Positions 26,914 through 35,619 of a stretch of DNA of 64,000 nucleotides are shown piece by piece. The stretch's first letter is position 1. Every line of letters begins with the position of its first letter. The translations under genes were made by a program, and so were the position numbers. This stretch comes from Acidobacteriota bacterium (GTDB taxonomy: Bacteria; Acidobacteriota; Thermoanaerobaculia; Multivoradales; J023): the NCBI GenBank assembly GCA_029263315.1, contig JAJCXR010000020.1:33649-97648 (forward strand), read 5' to 3'. The notes under the pieces were generated by a model. That model saw only the letters and a list, made by a program, of their open reading frames with translations, had not been told where the DNA came from and did no database searches.

Positions 26914-28913
26914 GCGGAGCCGGGCAGAACGGCACCGTTGGTCCCAATCGCGATAGGAAGCGCCTGTTGATCATCGGAGACGGTGCGGCGCCGACGGGCT
27001 TCGCACGGGTGGTACGGAACATCTTTGCCCCCATGGTGGAGAGCTTTGAGCTTCACCAATTGGCGGTCAACTATTACGGTGATCCCCACGACTGGCCGTG
27101 GAAGCTCTACCCCGCCGGACAGAAGGGCAATGCCTTCGGCGCCGACCGCCTCGAAGAGCGCCTCGAAACCCTTCGCCCCGACCTGGTCTTCGTCATCGCC
27201 GACCTGTGGACTTTCCCCCTTTACCTACCCACACTCCGCCGTCATCGCAGTCGGCTGAAGATCGTCTACTATTGCCCGGTCGAAGCCGGCCCCCTAGTCC
27301 CAGACCTCCTCCCCCCCTTGAGAGAGGTCGACCATCTGGTCTTCTACACCCGAACAGCAGAACGCCTCGTTCAGGATGCCTGTGCGGCCGCAGAGGAACA
27401 GCTGCCGGGTCTCCAGTTGCCACCGACCCAGGTGATTCCCCACGGCATCGACATGGAGACCTTCCACCCTTTGAAGGAGACCAACGGAAACCTGGGGGAG
27501 GTGCGCAGAGCAGTACGCCGTCAGCTGTTCCCTGGGGATGAAGAGCTCGAAGACGCCTTCATCGTCTTGAACGCCAACCGCAACCAGCCGCGCAAACGTA
27601 TCGACCTCACCCTCGAAGCCTTCGCCCTGTTCGCCCAGGGCAAACCAAGCAATGTACGCCTCTACCTGCACATGGGACTCGAAGATCATGGCTGGGGGGT
27701 ACCCACCCTGGCGAGGCGCTTCGGCGTTTACGACCGCCTGATTGTCACCCAGGCGACCCCTGCACCACCCGCGGTATCTGAACGATATTTGAACCAGATC
27801 TACAACGCCTGTGATGTCGGCATCAACACCTCTCTGGCAGAAGGGTGGGGGCTGGTGAGCTTCGAGCATGCGGCCACCCACAGGGCCCAGATCGTGCCGG
27901 GATTTGGATCTTGCCTCGAGCTCTGGGAAGGGGCCGCCGAGCTGTTGCCACCGGCCAGGAAGGTTACTCTCGAGAAATCCTTAATGGAAGGCTGGCTCAT
28001 CGATCCGCAGGATGCTGCCCAGGCCCTCGAGCGGCTCTATCAGAACCAAGACCATCGTCAGCGCCTCGCCCGAGCAGCCTTCGAGCTCGCCACTTCTCAA
28101 AACTATCAATGGAGTCGAATTTCAAAACGCTGGGGCGAGCTTTTCGACGACGTTCTCGCTGAGAATCGGTCACCCACGAACGCTTCCGTCTCTTCGGATT
28201 CCAAGCCGCTCCTCGAAGCCCCATACATCTTCCTCCATATACCCAAGACCGGCGGCACGACCCTCGGCGAGATTCTGAGAGCGAATTTCAACCCCGAAGA
28301 TGTCGCCTGGCACTGGTCTCCACCGGAGCCCGATGCGGCGGCCGGGCTCTCTCGCAAACGGTGCCTGATCGGCCATCTCCCCTACGGCGCGCACGATCTT
28401 TTCGCCGATCCCTGCACCTACATCGCGGTGCTGCGCAACCCCTATGAACGAGTGATCTCCCAGTATTTCTACAATCTTGCCGAACCGCAGGATCCCCACC
28501 ACACCCTCGCTCGCGACAACTCCTTGGAAGGATGGCTCGACCTCCACCCCGACGCCCACGACCTGCAAGTGCAATTCCTGAGCGGGCAGAAAGGGCCACC
28601 GCCGGATCGGCAGACGTTTCTCTTGGCAGCTGAGAACCTAAAAAATTGTGGAGTCGTCGGACTCTTGGAAGACTTTGAGGGCACTCTCTTCTTGCTGAGG
28701 CATTACCTCGGGCTCGAACAGCTCTCCTACACCCGAGCCAAGGAGAATCCTCAGCGGCACCTTCTCCATGAGATCTCCCCTAAGGCCCTGGCGAAGATTC
28801 AGTGCTACAACGCTTTGGATATGGAATTGTACCGACTGGCCCAGCAGCTGTTCCTGGATAAGCTCCAGGAGGCTGCAGGGTCTGCGGAGCCACGGCACAC
28901 CGGCGGCTGCTAG
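26910..28913 (+). CDS. Fusion of GT4-like glycosyltransferase and sulfotransferase
   Basis: 667 residues. The first 400 residues form a GT-B glycosyltransferase: an N-terminal GDGAAPTGFARVVRNIF loop, central VIPHGIDMETFHPL, VLNANRNQPRKRIDL, and the donor-binding end GINTSLAEGWGLVSFEHAA. After a short linker, residues about 437-640 form a P-loop sulfotransferase with the PAPS-binding motif IFLHIPKTGGTTL (near 442) and the 3'-phosphate loop YIAVLRNPYERVISQYF. The pair predicts transfer of a sugar and O-sulfation by one polypeptide, probably on a surface glycan or a protein. The start overlaps the preceding gene by 4 nt. The acceptor is unknown and no export pathway gene is adjacent. Confidence 0.85.
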   Translation: MSGAGQNGTVGPNRDRKRLLIIGDGAAPTGFARVVRNIFAPMVESFELHQLAVNYYGDPHDWPWKLYPAGQKGNAFGADRLEERLETLRPDLVFVIADLWTFPLYLPTLRRHRSRLKIVYYCPVEAGPLVPDLLPPLREVDHLVFYTRTAERLVQDACAAAEEQLPGLQLPPTQVIPHGIDMETFHPLKETNGNLGEVRRAVRRQLFPGDEELEDAFIVLNANRNQPRKRIDLTLEAFALFAQGKPSNVRLYLHMGLEDHGWGVPTLARRFGVYDRLIVTQATPAPPAVSERYLNQIYNACDVGINTSLAEGWGLVSFEHAATHRAQIVPGFGSCLELWEGAAELLPPARKVTLEKSLMEGWLIDPQDAAQALERLYQNQDHRQRLARAAFELATSQNYQWSRISKRWGELFDDVLAENRSPTNASVSSDSKPLLEAPYIFLHIPKTGGTTLGEILRANFNPEDVAWHWSPPEPDAAAGLSRKRCLIGHLPYGAHDLFADPCTYIAVLRNPYERVISQYFYNLAEPQDPHHTLARDNSLEGWLDLHPDAHDLQVQFLSGQKGPPPDRQTFLLAAENLKNCGVVGLLEDFEGTLFLLRHYLGLEQLSYTRAKENPQRHLLHEISPKALAKIQCYNALDMELYRLAQQLFLDKLQEAAGSAEPRHTGGC

Positions 28914-28964
28914 CCACTGCCAAGATGACGGCCGCCTGGACGCCTCACATTCAAGTCGCAGGCC

Positions 28965-29065
28965 AGAAATCTGGCCCACCTCTCAGCCGTTTTCCGCGTC
29001 ACTCCTCAACACTTGAGCTCAGCCCGAGGAGTCCCGATGCAAGCCCACGCCGCCCCACCGCTCCC
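28965..29065 (+). repeat. Duplicated upstream region of an ECF sigma gene, copy A
   Basis: 101 nt, about 90% identical to 30292-30394. It includes the leader, the Shine-Dalgarno CGAGGAGTC and the first nine codons (MQAHAAPPL) of the sigma gene, after which the sequence diverges and the frame ends at about 29109. Probably the surviving 5' end of a lost sigma-factor gene. Confidence 0.85.
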
Positions 29066-29098
29066 CAGAGTCGATTTGGAAGGAGCCGACGAGGGTGC

Positions 29099-29605
29099 CT
29101 ACCGGACGTAGGCGTCCGAGTCGGTCCAGTAGCGCGCCCGGTCGCCGCGAGGCGAAGCCACAATACCGACTACTGATCTGCCGGACGAAGAGCAGCTCAC
29201 ATCGACCCGGCTGCCCGGTTGGGGTGCGATCTGACGCTCCGGCAGGTTCGGTCCCGAAGCCACCACCACGACATCGAGCTCACCCGAAAGACCCGGCGTC
29301 TGCAGGATTCGACTCGAGTCGGTCGAAGTGATCCTGCCGGTCCAATCCCCTTCCCGGGCTCGGAATTCAACCGTCCAGCCCGTCACAAACCTGGATGTGT
29401 CGTTCACCTGAGAGAGGTGGACCGCGAACGATGCCCCGTTCCGGGCATCGCTCAGATCAGAAATCGCCGCGTCGGCGATGAGGAGGTTGGTCTTCTCCGC
29501 CGCCAGCCGTTTCTCCACCTCCACGATGTATTCCCTAGCCTCCCCGTGGGTATGGATTTTCGACGCGCGCGCCAGGATCTCTTGGCGCTCTTCAGGGCTG
29601 CTCAA
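29099..29605 (-). CDS. Hypothetical protein
   Basis: 168 residues with a probable TTG start at 29605. The N-terminal 50 residues are helical and charged (PEERQEILARASKI, REYIVEVEKRLAAEKTN), like a coiled coil. The rest is beta-rich (ASFAVHLSQVNDTSRFVTGWTVEFRAREGDWTGRI, SGELDVVVVASGP). No signal peptide or known family. It lies between two copies of a 100-nt direct repeat together with another minus-strand orphan gene, so the pair may have arrived with that duplication. Confidence 0.5.
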   Translation of the reverse strand: MSSPEERQEILARASKIHTHGEAREYIVEVEKRLAAEKTNLLIADAAISDLSDARNGASFAVHLSQVNDTSRFVTGWTVEFRAREGDWTGRITSTDSSRILQTPGLSGELDVVVVASGPNLPERQIAPQPGSRVDVSCSSSGRSVVGIVASPRGDRARYWTDSDAYVR

Positions 29606-29843
29606 AGCGAGACCCTCACCAACCTCAAAAAGGTTTTTGTGGTTTTTGTATACAAATAGAGCTACCCAGAGCCCTCTTCAAATTCATCATTCACCGAGGC
29701 TCCCTCCGCAGCGAGATTCACCCACCTCTATGCGAAATTCTCCTCCAACCACGAGCTCATCTGTGGGGCCGAGGGATTGTCTTACTGCAACTCGTAGGGC
29801 CGACGCGGCGAGCCGAGGCTCCCACGTCGACCTTGCGTTGGAA

Positions 29844-30176
29844 TCACCAGCAGTAGAGATTGCCCTTTTTCTTCCACGTTTTGAATGGAGTCTCGACGAT
29901 CGCCTCGAAGGTAATGCAATTGCCCGACAGTGCAAACTTCACTTCCGCCTTGAAACCATCAACTCCACCACCGACCTTGCAGTCCTGATGATCGGGACTC
30001 AGCTGGCAGTGGCCGATGGTGACACCTGCCAGCTTGACGGTGATCGAGGCGGACGGAACGCTGGTATCGACACACGCTTCGATGGAAAGCGGGCCGACGC
30101 TCAGTGAGACGCAATGGTTGTCGAAGACAGAATCAGCGAGATGACCCTGCTGAATGTGGGCGAGCTCTTTAGCCAT
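29844..30176 (-). CDS. Small hypothetical protein with beta-rich core
   Basis: 110 residues; AAAAGGAT lies upstream of the ATG. Sequence: MAKELAHIQQGHL, then beta strands with four or five cysteines (ITVKLAGVTIGHCQLSPDHQDC) and an end KKKGNLYCW. No signal peptide. The regular alternation suggests a single beta sandwich domain. Function unknown. It is the second minus-strand gene between the two direct-repeat copies. Confidence 0.55.
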   Translation of the reverse strand: MAKELAHIQQGHLADSVFDNHCVSLSVGPLSIEACVDTSVPSASITVKLAGVTIGHCQLSPDHQDCKVGGGVDGFKAEVKFALSGNCITFEAIVETPFKTWKKKGNLYCW

Positions 30177-30291
30177 GTTAGATCCTTTTCTTTCAAACGG
30201 TTAGTAGAACACTTCTCTTTTCGCCGCGGCTTTCAATGACATACACACGGTGACCGCACAGAAGGGGCCAAGAAACTTTCGAAGCGCTGAA

Positions 30292-30394
30292 AGAAATCTG
30301 GTCCACCTCGCGGCTGTCTTGCGCGTCACTCCTCAACACTTGAACTCAGCCCGAGGAGTCGCCCGATGCAAGCCCACGCCGCCCCACCGCTCCC
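30292..30394 (+). repeat. Duplicated upstream region of an ECF sigma gene, copy B
   Basis: 103 nt containing the leader and start of the intact sigma gene at 30366; the parent or sister of the copy at 28965-29065. It differs by a 2-nt insertion between the Shine-Dalgarno sequence and ATG and about eight substitutions, mostly in the first third. Confidence 0.85.
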
Positions 30395-30995
30395 TGTTCC
30401 GAACCATGACGTCACCCGGCTGCTCGACGCCTGGAGCGCCGGCGACGCCGACGCCCTCGACGAAGTGATGCCTCTGGTGATCGACGACCTGCGCCGTCTG
30501 GCCCGCTCGTTCATGGCCCGCCAGAGGCCCGGCCACACCCTCGAACCCACCGCCCTCGTCCACGAGGCTTATCTCCGGATCGTCGGTCGCCGCACCCTGC
30601 CTTGGGAAAACCGTTCGCATTTCTTCGCCTACATGGCCACCACCATGCGTCGGCTCCTGGTCAACCATGCGCGGGGCGCCAAAGCAGCCAAGAACGGAGG
30701 CGATGCCGTGCAGGTGGCCTTCGAGGAGGCCTTCGATGTGAGCGGGGTGCCCGTTGCCTGGCCCGGCGGCGGAGGGGCGGGGCAACCCTCAGCGGTGGAT
30801 CTCCTCGACCTCGACCAAGCCCTCTGCGGTCTCGCTGCGGTCGATCCTCGGCAAGGCCGCATTGTGGAGCTGCGCTATTTCGGTGGCCTGACGATCGAAG
30901 AGACCGCCCGGGTCCTCGAGATTTCGGCCCGGACGGTCAAGCGGGAATGGCATACGGCTCGATTGTGGTTGCTGCACGCCTTGGGCTCCAGCTGA
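30366..30995 (+). CDS. ECF-type RNA polymerase sigma factor (TIGR02999-like)
   Basis: 209 residues. Region 2 has DVTRLLDAWSAGDADALDEVMPLV, ARSFMARQRPGHTLEPTALVHEAYLR and NRSHFFAYMATTMRRLLVNHAR. Region 4 has RQGRIVELRYFGGLTIEETARVLEISARTVKREWHTARLWL. This is the subfamily usually associated with Ser/Thr kinases rather than anti-sigma factors. No kinase follows directly; the next plus-strand genes are a second sigma factor and kinase at 32.4-35.5 kb. The 5' region is duplicated 1.3 kb upstream. Confidence 0.92.
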   Translation: MQAHAAPPLPVPNHDVTRLLDAWSAGDADALDEVMPLVIDDLRRLARSFMARQRPGHTLEPTALVHEAYLRIVGRRTLPWENRSHFFAYMATTMRRLLVNHARGAKAAKNGGDAVQVAFEEAFDVSGVPVAWPGGGGAGQPSAVDLLDLDQALCGLAAVDPRQGRIVELRYFGGLTIEETARVLEISARTVKREWHTARLWLLHALGSS

Positions 30996-31088
30996 TCTGC
31001 TCAAAGGTTGATTGGTTCTGTTCTCGAAGCCCTCAATGAGCTTCTGGAGAGGTGTATACCGTTGGGCCGCAAGATGGGTCATGTTCGA

Positions 31089-32108
31089 CTAGTGTCGGCT
31101 GGGCGAAACTAGCTCCAAGGAGTAGCTCCCGGCCGCCCCATGGCGACCCGCCAGCCGCACAAAATAGGTGCCTGGCACCAACGTCCGCACCCAGCGCAGG
31201 CCGTCGACGCCGCCACCAAGGCCACCGTCGACGCCACCGAGGCGCATCCCATGGCGGTCGGAGACTTCGCCCACCAACTCGACCTCACCCCGGGCAGCGA
31301 GCTCCACCGTGGTGAGGGTCGACAGGTGGAAGCGGAATACATCGCTGTCGTCGCCCCAGCCGTTGCCGATCTCCCCCCGGATCCCCTCACCCCAGGAAAG
31401 GGTGGTCGCGCAGAGAAAGCCGTCGCCGTGATCGTCCATCTCACCCTGACCGCATAGCTCAGGGCGCCACGGAGCCAGTTGGGCGATCACTGCCGGCAGG
31501 TCGTGGGACTCGGCGCCGAGAGCCGAGGACTGAGGATCGCTCCACAGAGGATCGGGATCGATCTCGAGCTCGCCGTCGGTTTCGGACTTTGCAAGACGAC
31601 ATGCCGCCGAGGGAAACAAGGGCCCAGCCACGAATGGATCGGGATCGATTTCGAGCTCACCGTCGGTCTCGCTCTTCTCGCTGTGGGGGGCGCAAGCAGT
31701 TGCCACGAAGCGGCTTTGGAGGCGAAAGGGCGATAGGGGCTGCCTCGGATCCTCCGCCTCGACACACACCCGATGGCTGGTGGCGGGGCCGTCGAGCATC
31801 AGGCGGGTGGCACCTTGGTGCAGATGACGGAAGGCTTCTGACCCGGCAGCCAGGAGATGCAGTCGAACGGCGGGCGCGGCGGTTGACGTCACCAGCTCGA
31901 GGACCAGAATTCCCGCCTTGTCCTGCGACAGCTCGAAGCAGACGGAGGCCCCGCTCTCGGCACCCGGGTCGCGCCAGGTCTCTCCGACGGCCAGTGGGAT
32001 CGCACCGTCGGTGGCGTGGGCAGAGCAGGTCATCAAGGCGTAGAGGAGCAACCCTAAAGCCAGACATTGACACAAGGTATGGGACGAATTCTTTGAGAAA
32101 GTAAACAC
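31089..32108 (-). CDS. Exported protein with PPC-like domain and duplicated acidic segment
   Basis: 339 residues; GTG start at 32108 with GGAG seven nt upstream. A signal peptide (LALGLLLYALMTCSAHA) is followed by a beta domain. A 14-residue segment, KSETDGELEIDPDP, then occurs twice, about 30 residues apart. The C-terminal 110 residues look like a bacterial pre-peptidase C-terminal (PPC) domain: DSDVFRFHLSTLTTVELAARG and LVPGTYFVRLAGRHGAAGSYSLEL. PPC domains are found on secreted proteases, but no protease is present here. An inverted repeat sits directly upstream of its ribosome-binding site. Confidence 0.65.
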   Translation of the reverse strand: MFTFSKNSSHTLCQCLALGLLLYALMTCSAHATDGAIPLAVGETWRDPGAESGASVCFELSQDKAGILVLELVTSTAAPAVRLHLLAAGSEAFRHLHQGATRLMLDGPATSHRVCVEAEDPRQPLSPFRLQSRFVATACAPHSEKSETDGELEIDPDPFVAGPLFPSAACRLAKSETDGELEIDPDPLWSDPQSSALGAESHDLPAVIAQLAPWRPELCGQGEMDDHGDGFLCATTLSWGEGIRGEIGNGWGDDSDVFRFHLSTLTTVELAARGEVELVGEVSDRHGMRLGGVDGGLGGGVDGLRWVRTLVPGTYFVRLAGRHGAAGSYSLELVSPSRH

Positions 32109-32120
32109 AGTGGTCTCCTT

Positions 32121-32140
32121 CAGGCCTGTCTTGAGGCCTG
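32121..32140 (-). promoter_or_regulatory. Hairpin adjoining the ribosome-binding site of the PPC-protein gene
   Basis: CAGGCCT (32121-32127) and AGGCCTG (32134-32140) form a perfect 7-bp stem with a 6-nt loop. The stem ends directly next to the AAGGAG of the minus-strand gene starting at 32108, so it could modulate translation or shield the leader. Function is inferred. Confidence 0.4.
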
Positions 32141-32456
32141 CGATTCAGAAATGTTTCGAAGGTGACCTGATCCGCCGGCAGAGGGTCGCGATACTTGATG
32201 GGATGTAAGGCAGGAAGCGTGCCAGAAGGAGCCGCAGCCTGGTTTTCGCCCCGGCCACGGAGCCAAAAACGCTAGGCTTTGGAATCGCAACTTATTATTC
32301 TTGAACAGCTTACAGTGCATCCCAAGAACACTGAATCCATCCGAAAGAGCTCGTCGGTGTTCCATTCCAAAGGGCCGGTGCTTCGCCAAAACACTAACCG
32401 CCGGGTTAGGGAATCGCCCGTGGGTTTGAAGTCAGCGCACCTGATAAACTCGACCC
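32141..32456. other. Intergenic stretch between divergent genes
   Basis: 316 nt of somewhat lower GC content that should contain the promoter of the sigma gene at 32457. No motif or small gene is convincing. Confidence 0.4.
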
Positions 32457-33041
32457 ATGTCTGACGATCGCGACGTCACCGAGCTTCTCGACGCCTGGAG
32501 CGACGGCGACGGCAGCGCCCTGGAAGAGCTCATCCCACTGGTGCTCGACGATTTGCGCCGCATCGCCGGGTCATTTCTCGCCCGCGAGAGTCCCGGGCAC
32601 ACCCTCGAACCCACCGCCCTGGTGAACGAGATCTACTTGCGCCTCGTCGGCCGACGCACCGTCCAATGGGAGAGCCGAACCCAATTCTTCGCCACCATGG
32701 CGCAGCTCATGCGCCGCATCCTCGTCGACCACTCCCGGCGTCGCAAGGCGATCAAGAAGGGTGGCGATGTCCAGAAGTCCGTCTTCGACGAAACGCTGGA
32801 CACCCGCACCCTGTGGGGACCGGCGATCCGGGCCATCGATGTGGACCTCGTGGCCCTCGACGACGCCCTCCAAAGCCTTGCCGTCGTCGACCTCCGCCAA
32901 GCCCGCATCGTCGAGCTGCGCTACTTCGGTGGCCTCACCATCGAAGAAACCGCACGCGCCCTCGAAACCTCGCCCACCACGGTGAAGCGCGAGTGGAATA
33001 CGGCCCGCCTGTGGTTGTTGCGGGAGCTGGATCGGCCGTAG
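32457..33041 (+). CDS. ECF-type RNA polymerase sigma factor (TIGR02999-like)
   Basis: 194 residues, closely related to the sigma factor at 30366: DVTELLDAWSDGDGSALEELIPLV, ARESPGHTLEPTALVNEIYLRLVGR, RTQFFATMAQLMRRILVDHSRR and RQARIVELRYFGGLTIEETARALETSPTTVKREWNTARLWLL. 121 nt downstream begins a TPR-tailed Ser/Thr kinase, the classic partner of this subfamily. The two proteins probably form a signalling pair in which the kinase controls sigma activity. Both sigma genes may derive from one ancestral duplication. Confidence 0.93.
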   Translation: MSDDRDVTELLDAWSDGDGSALEELIPLVLDDLRRIAGSFLARESPGHTLEPTALVNEIYLRLVGRRTVQWESRTQFFATMAQLMRRILVDHSRRRKAIKKGGDVQKSVFDETLDTRTLWGPAIRAIDVDLVALDDALQSLAVVDLRQARIVELRYFGGLTIEETARALETSPTTVKREWNTARLWLLRELDRP

Positions 33042-33162
33042 GGAAAATCTGGGCCGTTCTTGCCACCGTCTGCGCGTCAGTGGGTCACACGGACCCAGGG
33101 CGGAAGCCAACGACGGAAACCAAGACAGAATCCAGGTGCGGCGATAGCCGAGGTGAGAAACC

Positions 33163-35466
33163 ATGACCCCAGAGCGCTGGCGACAAATCAAGAACATCCT
33201 GGAAGCAGCCCAGGACCAACCGGCTGATGATCGCCAGCAATGGCTCGTCGAAGCCTGTGGCGGCGATGGGGAGCTGCTGCGCGAGGCCGCTTCCTTTCTC
33301 GAGTATGAAGGTCAGCTCGTGGGATTCATCGAAGAGCCCGTGCTCTCCTTCCTCTCCCACGCCGCGGAAGAGCTCGACGGGACGGAAGGCGGCCGCCGGG
33401 TGGGGCCCTACCGCTTGGTGCGGCTGCTTGGCCAGGGCGGCATGGGTGCTGTGTACTTGGCGGAGCGGGAGGAAGAATTCGAGCAGCGAGTGGCTCTCAA
33501 ACTGGTGCGCCGCACCCTCGAGAGCCCCGAGATGATCCGCCGTTTCCATGCCGAACGACAGATTCTGGCTCGCCTCGAGCATCCCAACATAGCCCGCCTG
33601 CTGGACGGCGGCACCACCGAAGACGGGGTGCCCTACTTTGCCATGGAGTTGGTGGAAGGCGTACCCATCGACGCCTACTGCAACGAGCATCGGCTCACCA
33701 CCCGCCAACGCCTCGAGCTCTTCCTCACGGTGTGCTCAGCCCTCGAGATGGCGCACCAGAACCTGGTGATCCACCGTGACCTCAAACCGGGCAACATCCT
33801 GGTCGACGCCTCCTCGACGCCAAAGCTCCTCGACTTCGGCATCGCCACCCTGCTGCGCAGCGAGATGGAGACCGGGACCTCGACGGCGCCCGTCCGACAG
33901 GGTGCCCTCACGCCGCGCTACGCCAGCCCGGAGCAACTTGCCGGCGGGCCCGTGGGGACCGCCAGCGACGTCTACTCCCTCGGCGTCGTGCTCTACCTGG
34001 TGCTCACCGGACGCTTGCCCTGTGGTCTCGAAGGTCTGCAAGGGATGGCCCTCTACCGGAAAGTGTGCGAGCAAGATCCAGAGCCAGCCAGCGAGGTCGT
34101 CCTACGCGACGAGGAGCTCATCGGTCGGCACGGCGATACCTTGCGGCTACGCCCCGAGGAAGTCAGCAGTGTCCGCGACGGCAGCCCGCGGGCCCTGCAT
34201 CGAAACTTGGTCGGCGATATCGACTGCATTCTGGCGAAGGCTCTGCACAAGGACGTTCCTCAGCGTTACGCTTCCGTTGAACAGATGGCTGCCGACTTGC
34301 GCCGCCACCTCGACGGCCTGCCGGTGCTCGCCCATCCGGCCACCCCATTCTACCGCATGGGCAAGTTTCTACGCCGCCATCGACTGGCGTTGGCGGCGGT
34401 GGCGGCGATGCTGCTCCTCGCCCTCGCCTTCACCGCCGCCCTCACCCGTCAGCTCTATGAGACCGAGCGCGAACGGGACCGCAATCAGGAGCTCTCCGCC
34501 TTTCTGGTGGACCTGTTCTACGCCGCCGATCCCGACCGTCCGGTGGGTAGTGAGCTCACGGTGCGCGATCTCTTGGAGCGCGGCCGAAACAAGCTCGACG
34601 TGGGGTTGGAAGAGGACCCGGCAGCCCGTGCCCGATTGCTGCGCAGCATCGGTGAAGTCTACTTCCGGCTCGGCGATTACCCCGAAGCCCGCGACCTCTT
34701 CACCACCGCCATCGAGCTGAGGCGAGAGCTCGGACAGGACCATCCCGACCTGGCGGCTGCCCTCAACAATCTGGCGGTGGTACAGCAAGCCATGGGCGAG
34801 CTGGAGCTGGCCGAGAGCTTCTACCGAGACTGCATCGCCATGCGCCGTCGCCTCGGGCTCGAAGACGACCTGATCAAACCGAAGAACGGTCTGGCGTCGA
34901 TTCTCCAGGTTCAAGGCAAGCTGAAGGAAGCCGAGGAGATCTACCGCGAGAACCTAGCACGGCGTCGAGCCACCTTGGGAGAGCGCCATCCCAACGTCGC
35001 CAAGAGCCTGCGCAGCCTGGCCACCGTGCTCTATGCCGCCGGTGATCTAGACACCGCCGAAGGGCACTTGCTCCAGGCCCTCGACATCTACCTAGAGGTC
35101 TACGGCCGAGAAAGCACAAAAGTAGCCATGGTGCTGGTGAGCCTGGGGCGAGTGGAGTATGCCCGGGGAAACCTGGAGGGGGCCGAAGCCTTTTTCACCG
35201 AAACCCTCGAGACCAGGCGTCACAAGCTCGGCGAAGAACACCTGCACACCGCACTGGCCAAGAAAGACCTCGCCGCCCTCCTGTTCGACCGCGGCAAGAC
35301 CACCCTCGCCCGGGAGCTTCTCACCCAGTCTCTGGTGACCTTCCACCTCGTCTACCCCGACGGGGACCCGAAGATCGCCGAGGCCGAAGCGCTTCTTCGC
35401 ACCGCGGGCCCGGCCCCTCCAGAGGCGCCGTCACCCGAACGGCCTGTGGTAAACGTCAGGCGCTAG
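33163..35466 (+). CDS. Ser/Thr protein kinase with TM helix and TPR tail
   Basis: 767 residues. The N-terminal 70 residues (TPERWRQIKNILEAAQDQ) form the helical domain common in sigma-linked kinases. The kinase spans about 81-350, with LLGQGGMGAVYLA, VALKLV, IHRDLKPGN (Asp near 206), LLDFGIA and TPRYASPEQLAGG. A long insertion lies between subdomains. One TM helix lies at about 406-430 (LALAAVAAMLLLALAFTAAL), then TPRs fill 480-740 (repeated A.LL.SIGEVYFRLGDYPEAR and LAAALNNLAVVQQAMGELELAE types). The TPRs are thus exported and the kinase is cytosolic. It is co-directional with the preceding sigma gene. Confidence 0.92.
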   Translation: MTPERWRQIKNILEAAQDQPADDRQQWLVEACGGDGELLREAASFLEYEGQLVGFIEEPVLSFLSHAAEELDGTEGGRRVGPYRLVRLLGQGGMGAVYLAEREEEFEQRVALKLVRRTLESPEMIRRFHAERQILARLEHPNIARLLDGGTTEDGVPYFAMELVEGVPIDAYCNEHRLTTRQRLELFLTVCSALEMAHQNLVIHRDLKPGNILVDASSTPKLLDFGIATLLRSEMETGTSTAPVRQGALTPRYASPEQLAGGPVGTASDVYSLGVVLYLVLTGRLPCGLEGLQGMALYRKVCEQDPEPASEVVLRDEELIGRHGDTLRLRPEEVSSVRDGSPRALHRNLVGDIDCILAKALHKDVPQRYASVEQMAADLRRHLDGLPVLAHPATPFYRMGKFLRRHRLALAAVAAMLLLALAFTAALTRQLYETERERDRNQELSAFLVDLFYAADPDRPVGSELTVRDLLERGRNKLDVGLEEDPAARARLLRSIGEVYFRLGDYPEARDLFTTAIELRRELGQDHPDLAAALNNLAVVQQAMGELELAESFYRDCIAMRRRLGLEDDLIKPKNGLASILQVQGKLKEAEEIYRENLARRRATLGERHPNVAKSLRSLATVLYAAGDLDTAEGHLLQALDIYLEVYGRESTKVAMVLVSLGRVEYARGNLEGAEAFFTETLETRRHKLGEEHLHTALAKKDLAALLFDRGKTTLARELLTQSLVTFHLVYPDGDPKIAEAEALLRTAGPAPPEAPSPERPVVNVRR

Positions 35467-35619
35467 TGGTGTGCGCCCAACGCCAAGATTCAGCCTTCTT
35501 TCCAAGCCGCGGAGCGAAGTCTTATTACTGCATACCGTGCTTGATCTACTAGAATGGACCTCGTCGAGGCGACCCGGTTTCACAGGCTGCTAGGCCCATG
35601 GGGGCGAAAGGACATGGAG

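Noticed and set aside
31163..31175. GTGCCTGGCACC palindrome similar to REP elements
   Set aside because: Here it encodes VPGT of the PPC-like domain on the other strand, so the match is explained by coding. The copy near 8690 is kept only as a note.
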